Origin: an uncultured Collinsella sp.
GTDB lineage: Bacteria; Actinomycetota; Coriobacteriia; Coriobacteriales; Coriobacteriaceae
DNA length: 64,000 nucleotides
Direction: 5' to 3'
Assembly: GCA_900542165.1 (NCBI GenBank)
Contig: UQMM01000009.1
Coordinates: forward strand, 1-64,000
Shown here piece after piece: positions 34,504 through 43,620 of the stretch. The translations under genes and the position numbers were made by a program. The notes below the pieces were generated by a model, which saw nothing but the letters and a program-made list of their open reading frames with translations, searched no databases and was not told the origin of the DNA. Every line of letters starts with the position of its first letter. The stretch's first letter is position 1.

Positions 34504-36415
34504 GGCAACGACCGCCGAGCGCGCGCTCAACCGCAAGGGCGGCACCATGTCGCGCCTCATCAAGACGCTTTTTGGCTTCTACCCCGTGCTTTTGCCCCTC
34601 GTCGTCGTCGGCGTGGTGCTCTGCGCCATCATCAACTCCATCGGCGCGACCTTCCTTCAGAGCGCCCTGCAGATTATTAGCGAATCGTGGCAATCGGGCG
34701 ATTGGGAAGCCGCACAGCCCAAGATCGCACAGCTCGTGACCACCCTCGCCTGCATCTACGGCGTCGGCATCCTGTCCTCGCTCTTCTGGAACCGTGCCAT
34801 GGCCATCGTCACGCAGGGCTCGTTGGAGAAGCTGCGCGAGAAGATGTTCAACCGCATGCAGGACCTGCCGATTCGCTACTTCGACACGCACCAGCGCGGC
34901 GACATCATGAGCCACTACACCAACGACATCGACACGCTGCGCCAGATGATCAGCCAGTCGCTGCCCAACCTGCTCATGACGACCATCGTCATCGTCACGG
35001 TGTTCTTTATCATGCTGTACTACAGCGTTTGGATGTGCCTGGTCATTGTGGCAGGCGTCGCCTTTATGACCTTTATGACCAAGCTGCTCGGCTCCAACTC
35101 CGCGCGCTTCTTTATTGCGCAGCAGACCGAGCTCGGCGTTGTCGAGGGCCATATCGAGGAAGTCATGAACGGCCAGAAGGTCGTCAAGGCATTCTGCCAC
35201 GAGTCTGCCGCCGAGGCCGATTTTGACGAGCGCAACGAAAAGCTCTTCGAGGTCTCGCAGAAGGCCAACATGTACGCCAACATCCTCATGCCCATCCTTA
35301 TGAACCTGGGAAACCTGCTCTACGTGCTGGTCGCACTGGCCGGCGGCATTTTCCTGGCGCTGGGCGTGCCCAACCTGAGCATCTCGGGCATGGCGCTGTC
35401 CATCGCCGTCGTGGTGCCGTTCCTCAACATGACCAAGCAGTTCTGCGGACAGATCGGCCAGATCTCGCAGCAGATCAACGCCGTGGTCATGGGCCTCGCC
35501 GGCGCCGACCGTATCTTTGAGCTCATCGACGAGGAGCCCGAAGCCGACGAAGGCTATGTGACGCTCGTCAACGCTCAGGTGAACCCCGACACCTGGCAGC
35601 TCGAGGAGGCCGACCACCACACCGGCATGTGGGCGTGGAAACATCCGCACCGCGCAACCGGCGAGATCGAGTACGTGCCGCTGCGCGGCGACCTGGTCAT
35701 GGACAACGTCGACTTTGGCTACACGCCCGACCACGAGGTGTTGCACGGCGTGTCCGTGTTTGCCAAGCCGGGCCAGAAGGTCGCGTTTGTCGGCGCCACC
35801 GGTGCCGGTAAGACGACCATCACCAACCTCATCAACCGCTTCTACGACATCGCCGACGGCAAGATCCGCTACGACGGCATCAACGTCAACAAGATCCGCA
35901 AGGCCGACCTGCGCCGCTCGCTGGGCGTCGTGCTACAGGACGTAAACCTGTTCACCGGCACTGTGATGGATAACATCCGCTACGGCAACCTGGACGCTAC
36001 CGACGAGGAGTGCATCGCGGCGGCCAGGCTCGCGGGCGCGGACGACTTTATCACCCGCCTGCCCGACGACTACGACACCATGCTCACCGGCAACGGCGCA
36101 CAGCTGTCGCAGGGCCAGCGCCAGCTAATTTCAATCGCACGCGCTGCCGTCGCCGATCCGCCGGCAATGATTCTGGACGAGGCTACGAGCTCCATCGACA
36201 CCCGCACCGAAGCCATCGTGCAGGCGGGCATGGACAAGCTCATGGAAGGCCGCACGACGTTTGTCATCGCGCACCGCCTGTCCACCGTGCGCAACTCCGA
36301 CGCGATCATCTGTCTGGACCACGGCCGCATCATCGAGCGCGGCAACCACGACGAGCTGATCGCCAAGCGCGGGTATTACTACCAGCTGTACACGGGTGCG
36401 TTTGAGCTCGAGTAG
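34496..36415 (+). CDS. ABC exporter half-transporter with canonical ATP site (heterodimer partner 2)
   Basis: The 639-residue partner of the preceding gene. Six membrane helices lie in residues 20-335, then a nucleotide-binding domain with Walker A GATGAGKTT, signature LSQGQRQ and Walker B AMILDEATSSID with catalytic Glu. An extra loop of about 40 residues (about 360-400, with WQLEEADHHTGMWAWKHPH) lies before the domain. Start ATG 34496 follows AAGGAGGCG. Substrate unknown; the MarR-controlled layout suggests drug, toxic compound or metabolite efflux. Confidence 0.93.
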   Translation: MSKATTAERALNRKGGTMSRLIKTLFGFYPVLLPLVVVGVVLCAIINSIGATFLQSALQIISESWQSGDWEAAQPKIAQLVTTLACIYGVGILSSLFWNRAMAIVTQGSLEKLREKMFNRMQDLPIRYFDTHQRGDIMSHYTNDIDTLRQMISQSLPNLLMTTIVIVTVFFIMLYYSVWMCLVIVAGVAFMTFMTKLLGSNSARFFIAQQTELGVVEGHIEEVMNGQKVVKAFCHESAAEADFDERNEKLFEVSQKANMYANILMPILMNLGNLLYVLVALAGGIFLALGVPNLSISGMALSIAVVVPFLNMTKQFCGQIGQISQQINAVVMGLAGADRIFELIDEEPEADEGYVTLVNAQVNPDTWQLEEADHHTGMWAWKHPHRATGEIEYVPLRGDLVMDNVDFGYTPDHEVLHGVSVFAKPGQKVAFVGATGAGKTTITNLINRFYDIADGKIRYDGINVNKIRKADLRRSLGVVLQDVNLFTGTVMDNIRYGNLDATDEECIAAARLAGADDFITRLPDDYDTMLTGNGAQLSQGQRQLISIARAAVADPPAMILDEATSSIDTRTEAIVQAGMDKLMEGRTTFVIAHRLSTVRNSDAIICLDHGRIIERGNHDELIAKRGYYYQLYTGAFELE

Positions 36416-36430
36416 GTAGGTTTGTTCCAC

Positions 36431-36536
36431 GGAGGTCTCCCAGGCGGGCCGGGGTGTAACCTCCGTGCTCAAACATTCTCGCTTCGCTGCGAAACTGCGC
36501 GCGGAAGTTACACCCCGGCCCGCCTGGGAGACCTCC
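36431..36536. repeat. Inverted repeat with perfect 30-base arms
   Basis: Left arm 36431-36460 starts GGAGGTCTCCCAGGCGGGCC; the right arm 36507-36536 is its exact complement. The 46-base loop contains CTCCGTGCTCAAACATTCTC. It lies between the exporter operon and the LysR gene, 16 bases after the exporter stop. Confidence 0.8.
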
Positions 36537-36578
36537 TGCGCGCAATCAACCCGTCATTAAAACAGAATAAAAGTTGGT

Positions 36579-36610
36579 GAGGCCCTGGCCGTTTGGCCAG
36601 GGCCTCGTTT
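36579..36610 (+). terminator. Intrinsic terminator downstream of the ABC exporter
   Basis: Perfect 12-bp arms GAGGCCCTGGCC and GGCCAGGGCCTC with a GTTT loop, followed by GTTTTG on the plus strand. Confidence 0.75.
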
Positions 36611-36622
36611 TGTAAGGATGAA

Positions 36623-37501
36623 CTAGTTGAGGAGTTGGGCCATGGCGTTGACGAATTTTTGGACTTGGAGGGTGGGCTCGAGCGGATAGTGCAAAAAGAC
36701 CGGCACCTCACGGCCGCACAGGAACGGCACGCCCACAAAGGCCGGGTGCACCCCCGACCACGCCCCGCAGGTGAGCACCGCGTCGCCCTTTTCCTCCGCC
36801 TCGTTAAAGAGCGCAAAGTCAAAGCTGTCCACGTCGATCACGTCAACGCCGCCGTCGGCCAGAAGGTCGATGCGCAGGCTGTCCATTGCGTCGTTGCCGT
36901 GACGGAGCACGCGCAGGCGCATGCCCTCCAGGTCGGCAACCGTGATGCGCGTCTTGCGCGCCAGCGGGCTCGAGCGTGGCACGTCGATATAAAACGGCAC
37001 GTTAACGATGCGGAGCTTTTGGCAGGCGTCGCCCCAGCGCGGGGTCGAAAAACTCGACTGCACCACATCGACCTCGCGGCCCAAGCTGCGCATGACGGAT
37101 TCGCGTTCGTCGTAGAGGTCGCTCACCGGCACGATCTCAAATCGCAGCGACGGTTCCAGATCGTGAATGTCCGACCACATCGACAGCGTTTGGCGCCCCG
37201 GGCACATCATCGACACGCCCAGACGCACGGCCCCGCCATCGCCCGCCGCGCGTCGGGCACGGCGTAGCGCGTCCTCGGACTGCCGCATAATCGAACGTGC
37301 ATCGTCCACCAGCAGAGCACCTGCCGGCGTCACCTTAACACCAGAATGCGAGCGCTCGAACAACGTGATGCCGAACTCGGCCTCGAATCCCGACACCTGT
37401 TTGACGAGTGCCGGGGTCGACACGCGCAATTTTGCCGCCGCACGCGAGAAGCTTCCCAGCTCCGCGGCGGCCGATATGGCCTCGAGTCGTCGATCGTACA
37501 C
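36623..37501 (-). CDS. LysR-family transcriptional regulator
   Basis: A 292-residue regulator. The N-terminal helix-turn-helix is RAAAKLRVSTPALVKQVSGF (about 20-40), and the co-inducer domain begins near residue 80 (GGAVRLGVSMMCPG). It is transcribed away from the SDR / MFS / Gfo-Idh genes and probably controls them. The GTG at 37501, with GGGAGA before it, gives the usual VYDRRLEAIS start; an ATG at 37534 would add 11 residues. Confidence 0.88.
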   Translation of the reverse strand: MYDRRLEAISAAAELGSFSRAAAKLRVSTPALVKQVSGFEAEFGITLFERSHSGVKVTPAGALLVDDARSIMRQSEDALRRARRAAGDGGAVRLGVSMMCPGRQTLSMWSDIHDLEPSLRFEIVPVSDLYDERESVMRSLGREVDVVQSSFSTPRWGDACQKLRIVNVPFYIDVPRSSPLARKTRITVADLEGMRLRVLRHGNDAMDSLRIDLLADGGVDVIDVDSFDFALFNEAEEKGDAVLTCGAWSGVHPAFVGVPFLCGREVPVFLHYPLEPTLQVQKFVNAMAQLLN

Positions 37502-37597
37502 GTCAATCTCCCGTTTTCGCGTCTGTGGCCACATGATGCCACAGGGGGTTGTTTTCGCAGGTCACGCGCTCAATTGAGAAAAACTGCATCGCACGGT

Positions 37598-37614
37598 GTA
37601 AACCTACGGTTAAC
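37598..37614. promoter_or_regulatory. Candidate LysR binding site
   Basis: GTAAACC-TAC-GGTTAAC, an imperfect inverted repeat with the T-N11-A shape of LysR boxes, in the divergent gap. A second stem GTGGGTCG/CGACCCAC lies at 37681-37707, close to the SDR start. Confidence 0.4.
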
Positions 37615-37733
37615 GCCATTCTAACAAATATGCAATTCACCTGCGCAAATGCAAAGCATACGATAACCAGCGAAAACCACGTGGGTCGATTAATGGGAGC
37701 GACCCACCGGGAGGCACAAGAAGGGAAGTTCCT

Positions 37734-38615
37734 ATGAGCAATTGGCTTAAGCTCGAGGGCGATGTCTGCGCCGTGACTGGCGCGCTCGGCGGTATGGGCG
37801 TCGAGATTTGCCGCGAGTTCGCCCGCAACGGCGCCAACGTCGTCCTGCTCGACCTGGACGAAGAGAAGGTCAAGGCCGCTGCCGCCGACCTCGCCGCTGA
37901 GTTTGGCATCCACGCCGAGGGTTACAAGATGAACGCCACCGACGAGGCCGAGGTTCAGGCTGCCGTCGACGCCACCATCGCCGACTTCGGCCGCGTCGAC
38001 GTTCTCGTCAACACCGCCGGCATCCTGCGCTTCGCCGCCATGGAGGACCTGCCGCTGAGCGACTGGGAGCAGGTGCTCAACGTCAACCTCACCGGCTACT
38101 TCATCACCTCGCAGCGCTTTGGTCGCGAGATGATCAAGGCCGGCCAGGGTCGCCTGGTGCACATCTCGACCGTTGCCAGCCACTCCCCCGAGACGTTCTC
38201 GGGCGTGTACAGCTCCACCAAGGCCGGCGTCAACATGATGTCCAAGATGCTCGCCGCCGAGTGGGGCCCCTACGGCGTGCGCTCCAACTGCGTCGAGCCC
38301 TGCTTCGTTAAGACCCCGATGTCGGCCAACTTCTACGCCGACCCCGAGGTCGAAAAGAGCCGCAGCCGTCTGATCGCCACGCGCCGCATCGGCGAAGTCA
38401 GCGATATCGCCAACGCCGTCATGTTCCTGGCGTCCAAGCGCTCGGACTTTACCACCGGCGACGCTATCAAGGTCGACGGTGGCTTCTCCAACATGATGGG
38501 CGACCTCACCGCCAAGCCCGGAGGCCGTCGCGCTTATGCCGACAACTACCTCAAGAACAAGGGTGTCGAGCTTTGGTCCGATGAGTCCGGCGTCGCCAAG
38601 CCGACTGACCAGTAA
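37734..38615 (+). CDS. Short-chain dehydrogenase/reductase
   Basis: A 293-residue classical SDR using NAD(P). The cofactor loop is VTGALGGMG (about 15-23), Asp of DLDEEK suggests NAD, NTAG is at about 90-93, catalytic Ser is in VHISTVAS, and YSSTK gives the Tyr-Lys pair. The C-terminal 35 residues (GGRRAYADNYLKNKG) extend beyond the usual core. Gene order with a sugar-acid-type MFS transporter and a Gfo/Idh oxidoreductase suggests oxidation of a sugar, polyol or hydroxy acid. Confidence 0.9.
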   Translation: MSNWLKLEGDVCAVTGALGGMGVEICREFARNGANVVLLDLDEEKVKAAAADLAAEFGIHAEGYKMNATDEAEVQAAVDATIADFGRVDVLVNTAGILRFAAMEDLPLSDWEQVLNVNLTGYFITSQRFGREMIKAGQGRLVHISTVASHSPETFSGVYSSTKAGVNMMSKMLAAEWGPYGVRSNCVEPCFVKTPMSANFYADPEVEKSRSRLIATRRIGEVSDIANAVMFLASKRSDFTTGDAIKVDGGFSNMMGDLTAKPGGRRAYADNYLKNKGVELWSDESGVAKPTDQ

Positions 38616-38681
38616 ACCAACCCGACAGGGAGGACCCACGGACACGCCTGTTCCTCCTCCGTATCGATTAGAAAGAGTCCA

Positions 38682-39938
38682 ATGGCTTCCACCAACTCCA
38701 ACAAGGGTCGCGCCGTCGTGCTTTCCGCCGCGTGCGTCACCATGTTCTTCATCAGCTCCATCGCGCTGTATTCCGTCGTGAGCAAGAACCTGCTCGCCGT
38801 CTACCCCGAGTGGTCGAGCGCCCTTACCTGGGCCTTCCCGGTCTTTCAGACCATCATGGCCGTGACGGGCATCTTCGCCGGCCGCATCTCCGATAAGATC
38901 GGCCCGCGCAACGTCGTTATCGCCGCCGCCGTGTGCTACGGCCTGGGCTGGTTCATGTCCGGCACCGTCACCGAGCCGTGGCAGTTCTACCTGTGGTTCT
39001 CGCTCGTCGCCGCCATCGGCAACGGCCTGGGCTACAACCCCGCGCTCACCACCGGTCAAAAGTGGTTCATCGACAAAAAGGGCCTTGCCTCCGGCATCAC
39101 CCTGGCCGCTTCGACCGCCGGCCCCGCCGTGCTGTCCCCGGTGCTCGCCTCGCTGCTCATCCCGAGCCTGGGCATCTTTGGCGCCCTTAAGGCGCTCGGC
39201 GTCATCTTCTTTGTGACGATTGCTGCCTCCGCCCTGTTCCTGAAGGCCCCCGAGGCCGGTTGGCTGCCCGAGGGCTTCGAGGCCCCCAAGGGCGGCGCGC
39301 ACGCCGGCACCTTCGGCGACCTCACCCCGGGCGAGATGGTCAAGACCCCGCGCTTCTGGGTCCTCATCGTCACTTTCGCCTTTGCCGCCACCGCGGGCAC
39401 CCTGCTCGTGGGCAAGGTTGCCTCCATCGCCGCCGTCCAGCTCTTCGCCGACCCCACGAGCGCCGCGGCCGTCGCCCTCGGCGGTGTGGTGGTCTCCGTC
39501 AACACCTGCGCCAACTTGGTTGGCCGCCTGTCCTTTGGCCAGATCATTGACAAGCTCGGCGCCTATAAGTCGCTGCTCATCAGCCTTGTCGTCACTATCG
39601 TCGCACTCGTCATCATGTCGATGAGCTTTACGCAGAGCATGTTCTTTGTGGCGCTCGCCCTGCTCGGCTTTAGCTTTGGCGCCCTGCTCGTCATCTACCC
39701 GCCGCTCACCGGTGGCGCCTTTGGTACCAGCAACATCGGCGTCAACTACGGCATCATGTTTTTGGGCTATGCCGCTTCCACCTGGATCAGCCAGCCCATC
39801 ACCGCCGTGCTGTATCACGCCGAGGCCGGCAGCGCCGCCTACCAGCAGTCCTTCTACGGCGCCATTGTGATCGCCGCCATCGCCGTCGTGCTCACCGTCT
39901 ACATGATGGTCTCCGACAGCAAGAAGAAGTCCGCCTAG
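38682..39938 (+). CDS. MFS transporter, OFA / hydroxy-acid-like
   Basis: A 418-residue, 12-helix transporter. It has GRISDKIGPRNV in loop 2-3 and GLGYNPALTTGQKWFIDKKG before helix five, similar to the oxalate/formate antiporter branch. It is likely the substrate importer for the SDR and Gfo/Idh enzymes on either side. The spacing to the SDR stop is 66 bases, with no strong terminator seen. Confidence 0.87.
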   Translation: MASTNSNKGRAVVLSAACVTMFFISSIALYSVVSKNLLAVYPEWSSALTWAFPVFQTIMAVTGIFAGRISDKIGPRNVVIAAAVCYGLGWFMSGTVTEPWQFYLWFSLVAAIGNGLGYNPALTTGQKWFIDKKGLASGITLAASTAGPAVLSPVLASLLIPSLGIFGALKALGVIFFVTIAASALFLKAPEAGWLPEGFEAPKGGAHAGTFGDLTPGEMVKTPRFWVLIVTFAFAATAGTLLVGKVASIAAVQLFADPTSAAAVALGGVVVSVNTCANLVGRLSFGQIIDKLGAYKSLLISLVVTIVALVIMSMSFTQSMFFVALALLGFSFGALLVIYPPLTGGAFGTSNIGVNYGIMFLGYAASTWISQPITAVLYHAEAGSAAYQQSFYGAIVIAAIAVVLTVYMMVSDSKKKSA

Positions 39939-39946
39939 TTTTACCG

Positions 39947-39979
39947 ATGCGACAAAGGGACAGCCCCTTTGTCGCATCC
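39947..39979. repeat. Family E short palindrome, copy E2
   Basis: Perfect arms GATGCGACAAAGGG and CCCTTTGTCGCATC around ACAGC, between the MFS gene and the Gfo/Idh gene. A pair of changes relative to E1 (TGTGAC to TGCGAC with GTCACA to GTCGCA) preserves pairing. Confidence 0.75.
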
Positions 39980-40007
39980 CACCGGTCACCAGTATTAAGG
40001 AGTCGAA

Positions 40008-41048
40008 ATGTCTGAGCTCAACCCCGTCCGCATTGCCGTTATCGGCGCCGGCGCCATGGGCCGCAACCACATTCGCTTTGTCACCGAGGAGCCCGAGGCC
40101 GAGCTCGTCGCCATCGCCGACGCTTTTGAGGGCGCCCGCGCCACGGCCGAGGCCGCCGGCGTGCCGTTTTACACCGATCCCGCCCAGATGATGGACGAGG
40201 TCAAGCCCGAGGCCGTCATTATCGCCACCCCCAACGACCTGCACTTGGGCGTTGCCCGCGAGGCTGTGAAGCGCAATATCGTGCCGTTGGTCGAAAAGCC
40301 GATCTCCAACGACCTTGAGGATGCTCAGGCCTTTGCCGCCGAGGCCGAGACCGCCGGCGTGCCCGTGCTCGTGGGCCAGCACCGTCGCCACAACCCCTTC
40401 GTCAACAAGGCCAAGGAGATCATCGAGTCCGGCGAGCTGGGCAAGCTCACCGTGTCAAGCTTCCACTATATGATCTATAAGAACGACGAGTATTTCGATG
40501 TCGAGTGGCGCCGCAAGAAGGGTGCCGGCCCGATCCTGGTCAACCTGGTGCACGACGTCGACCTGCTCCGCTACCTGCTGGGCGAGCCCGTTGCCGTCCA
40601 GGGTATGCAGTCCAGCGCCGCCCGCGGTTTTGAGACCGAGGACTCCGCCGTGGTCAACGTCCGTTTTGCCGATGGCGCGCTCGCAAGCATGACCATCTCC
40701 GACGCCACCGCCAGCCCCTGGAACTGGGAGGCAACCGCTCGCGAGGATCCGCAGTACCGCCCCTTCGACGCCGACGCCTACTTTATCGGCGGCACTAAGG
40801 GCGCCCTGTCGCTGCCCCGCCTGCACCAGTTCTCCTACGACGGCGCCTCCAACTGGCACAAGCCGCTGCAGATGGAGATTCCGGCCGTGGACCCGGCGTT
40901 GCCGCACAAGATGCAGCTCAAGCACTTTGTAAAGGTTGTTCGCCGCGAGGTCGAGCCCGTCGTGACCCCCGCCGATAACGTCAAGACGCTCACGCTTCTC
41001 AACGCTATCAAGGAGGCCGCCGAGACCGGCCAGCTCGTCGAGCTGTAA
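40008..41048 (+). CDS. Gfo/Idh/MocA-family oxidoreductase
   Basis: A 346-residue NAD(P)-dependent enzyme. The Rossmann loop is AVIGAGAMGRNH (about 9-20), then IIATPNDLH, EKPISNDLEDA with the catalytic Lys, and HRRHNPFV. The C-terminal beta-sheet domain is complete. Substrates in the family are inositols, sugars and sugar acids. It is the last gene of the LysR-linked set, and a terminator follows at 41121. Confidence 0.9.
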   Translation: MSELNPVRIAVIGAGAMGRNHIRFVTEEPEAELVAIADAFEGARATAEAAGVPFYTDPAQMMDEVKPEAVIIATPNDLHLGVAREAVKRNIVPLVEKPISNDLEDAQAFAAEAETAGVPVLVGQHRRHNPFVNKAKEIIESGELGKLTVSSFHYMIYKNDEYFDVEWRRKKGAGPILVNLVHDVDLLRYLLGEPVAVQGMQSSAARGFETEDSAVVNVRFADGALASMTISDATASPWNWEATAREDPQYRPFDADAYFIGGTKGALSLPRLHQFSYDGASNWHKPLQMEIPAVDPALPHKMQLKHFVKVVRREVEPVVTPADNVKTLTLLNAIKEAAETGQLVEL

Positions 41049-41120
41049 TGCCTTAAGAACGACCGCGGCAGAAACCCCATGCCAAGCCCCTCGGTCCGCC
41101 ACAAATAAGCCCCTCTTCTT

Positions 41121-41156
41121 TGCCCCGCGAGCAGCCTCCAGCCCGCGGGGCATTTT
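41121..41156 (+). terminator. Intrinsic terminator after the Gfo/Idh gene
   Basis: Perfect arms TGCCCCGCG (41121-41129) and CGCGGGGCA (41144-41152), then TTTTG. Confidence 0.8.
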
Positions 41157-41215
41157 GCTACCTTGCCGACGATTTTTCTGGGGCGGGGGCTATTTTGCGC
41201 CTCAGCTTGGTTCGT

Positions 41216-41382
41216 GCGCCACGAAATGGGCCTATCTACTACGTTTAGCCGACCCCCCCCCTCAACCATGCCGAATTTCGCGAAATAAAAACCGCAGGTA
41301 AACGGCTTGCCGATTTTCGGAAAACCCAGGTATGGTCAGCCCCTACGGGTAAAACGTAGTAGATAGGCCGTTTTCGTGGCGC
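41216..41382. repeat. Family C long inverted-repeat element, copy C2
   Basis: Arms GCGCCACGAAATGGGCCTAT plus CTACTACGTTT (41216-41246) and a near-perfect complement at 41351-41382. The loop shares AAACCGCAGGTAAACGGCTT and GATTTTCGGAAAAC with copy C1. The gap 41049-41462 holds this element and a terminator, no gene. Confidence 0.75.
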
Positions 41383-41462
41383 GGCCCCAAAACAGCCTTT
41401 TGGGACGGGTGGTATCCTTGGTAGCCCTGTGTTGCAAACGCACCTTAAACGCAAGGAGTCCC

Positions 41463-43610
41463 ATGGATCTTATCGCCCAGCTCGCCCGCGAGCTCAACCT
41501 TAAGGCCGCCAACATCGAGGCGGCCGTCAAGCTCATCGACGAGGGCAACACCATCCCCTTTATCTCGCGCTACCGCAAAGAAGCCACGGGCGGCATGGAC
41601 GACGTCGCCCTGCGCGCCCTCGACGAGCGCCTGTCTTACCTGCGCAATCTTGAGCAGCGCAAAGAGGACGTCATCCTGCTCATCGACGCCCAGGGCAAAC
41701 TCACGCCCGAGCTCGAGCAGCAGATTCGCGAGGCCACGCAGCTCCAGCGTGTCGAGGACCTCTACAAGCCCTACCGCAAAAAGCGCATGACTCGCGCGCA
41801 GAAGGCCCGCGAGGCAGGCCTGGAGCCGCTTGCCAACATGATTATCATGCAGGCCTCGGCCAAGGGCAGCGCGCTCGATGCCGCCGCGGCCTACGTCAAC
41901 GAGGACGCCGGCTTCGACACGCCCGAAAAGGCGCTCGCCGGGGCGGCGGACATCGTGGCCGAGACGGTGGCCGAGGACCCCGAGAACGTCGCCGACCTGC
42001 GCGCCTTTACGCAAAACACCGCCGACATCGTCGTCGAGGCCACCGACCCCGCCGAGAAGACCCCCTACGAGCCCTACTACAACTTTGACGAGCCGCTGCG
42101 CCGTATACCCAACCACCGCGTGCTGGCTATCGACCGCGGTGAGCGCGAGGGCAAGCTCCGCGTGCGCGTGAACGTCGACGGCGCTGCCGCCACGGCACGC
42201 CTCGGCAGCCGTTGGCCCCGACGCCAGGGCGTCTTCGCGCCCGTCTTCGATGCCGCCATCGCCGACGGTTACAAGCGCCTCATGGCCCCCTCGCTGGAGC
42301 GCGAGGCCCGCGCCAAGCTCACCGTTCGCGCCCAGACCGAGGCCATCAACGTCTTTGCCAAGAACCTTGAGGGCTTGCTCTCGGCACGCCCCGTGCGCGG
42401 CGCCCGCGTGCTCGCGCTCGATCCGGGCTACCGCACCGGCTGCAAGGTCGCCGTCATGGACGAGACCGGCAAGCTGCTCGACCACGGCGTGGTCTATCCC
42501 ACCAAGCCGCGCCACGACGTCGCCGGCACCAAGCGCGAGCTCGCCCGCCTCGTCAAGAAGGACGGCGTCAACACCATCGTCATCGGCAACGGCACCGCCA
42601 GCCGCGAGACCGAGGAAGTCGTCTCGGAGTTCATTGCCGAGCAGGCGCCCAGCCTTCGCTACACCATCGTTAACGAAGCCGGCGCATCGGTGTACTCCGC
42701 TTCCGAGCTTGCCAGCCAGGAGTATCCCGACTTGGACGTCACCGTGCGTGGCGCCATGAGCCTGGGCCGTCGCCTGCAAGACCCGCTGGCAGAGCTCGTC
42801 AAGATTCCGCCCCAGTCTATCGGCGTTGGCCAGTACCAGCACGACCTTGACCAGGCCGAGCTTTCGCGCACCCTGGGCCATGTGGTGGAGGACGTCGTCA
42901 ACCGCGTGGGCGTCGACGTGAACACCGCGAGCGCGAGCCTGCTGGGATACATATCGGGCATCACGCCGAGCGTGGCCAAGAATATCGTGGCCTACCGCGA
43001 GGAAAACGGCGCCTTCACCGATCGCCGCCAGCTCAAGAAGGTCCCCAAGTTGGGACCCAAGGCATATCTCAACGCCGCGGGCTTTTTGCGCATCAGCGGT
43101 GGCAAGAACCCGCTCGACGCGACGAGCGTCCACCCCGAAAGCTACGAGGTGGCCACGTCCGTCTTGGAACGCGCCGGCGTTGCGGCAAGCGAGCTCAGCC
43201 GCGGCGGCGTGCCCGACATCGAGCGCCGTCTGGGCAGCATCTCGACGCTGGCAAGCGACCTGGACTGCGGCACCCTGACGCTCATCGACATCGTCAACGA
43301 GCTCAAGAAGCCCGGTCGCGACCCGCGCGACGACGCGCCCGAGGTGGTCTTTAGCCGCTCGGCACTTTCCATCGACGACCTGGAGCCCGGCATGGAGCTC
43401 AAGGGGACGGTGCGCAACGTTGTGGACTTTGGCGCCTTCGTCGACGTGGGCGTGCACCAGGACGGCCTCGTGCACATCTCCAAACTGGCCAACCGCTTTG
43501 TCAAGCACCCGAGCGACGTGGTGCGCGTCGGTGACACGGTCAAGGTGTGGGTTGAAAAGGTCGATCGCGACCGCAAGAAGATCTCCCTCACCATGGTGCA
43601 GGGGAAGTAA
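41463..43610 (+). CDS. tex: Tex-family RNA-binding transcription accessory protein
   Basis: A cytoplasmic nucleic-acid-binding protein linked to transcription and RNA turnover. The 715-residue length is normal. Order: N-terminal helical Tex domain (NTIPFISRYRKEATGGMDD, residues 22-40), YqgF RNase-H-like fold (VLALDPGYRTGCKVAVMD, about 318-335), helix-hairpin-helix repeats (GYISGITPSVAKNIVAYREE), and a C-terminal S1 domain (GTVRNVVDFGAFVDVGVHQD). ATG 41463 follows AAGGAG. It is monocistronic and converges on the transaldolase-like gene. Confidence 0.95.
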   Translation: MDLIAQLARELNLKAANIEAAVKLIDEGNTIPFISRYRKEATGGMDDVALRALDERLSYLRNLEQRKEDVILLIDAQGKLTPELEQQIREATQLQRVEDLYKPYRKKRMTRAQKAREAGLEPLANMIIMQASAKGSALDAAAAYVNEDAGFDTPEKALAGAADIVAETVAEDPENVADLRAFTQNTADIVVEATDPAEKTPYEPYYNFDEPLRRIPNHRVLAIDRGEREGKLRVRVNVDGAAATARLGSRWPRRQGVFAPVFDAAIADGYKRLMAPSLEREARAKLTVRAQTEAINVFAKNLEGLLSARPVRGARVLALDPGYRTGCKVAVMDETGKLLDHGVVYPTKPRHDVAGTKRELARLVKKDGVNTIVIGNGTASRETEEVVSEFIAEQAPSLRYTIVNEAGASVYSASELASQEYPDLDVTVRGAMSLGRRLQDPLAELVKIPPQSIGVGQYQHDLDQAELSRTLGHVVEDVVNRVGVDVNTASASLLGYISGITPSVAKNIVAYREENGAFTDRRQLKKVPKLGPKAYLNAAGFLRISGGKNPLDATSVHPESYEVATSVLERAGVAASELSRGGVPDIERRLGSISTLASDLDCGTLTLIDIVNELKKPGRDPRDDAPEVVFSRSALSIDDLEPGMELKGTVRNVVDFGAFVDVGVHQDGLVHISKLANRFVKHPSDVVRVGDTVKVWVEKVDRDRKKISLTMVQGK

Positions 43611-43620
43611 ACCGCCAAAG

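Noticed and set aside
37503..40391. A 962-codon frame opposite the SDR, MFS and Gfo/Idh genes
   Set aside because: It is a GC-bias shadow: its composition is Gly/Val/His-rich nonsense and three recognisable genes occupy the other strand.
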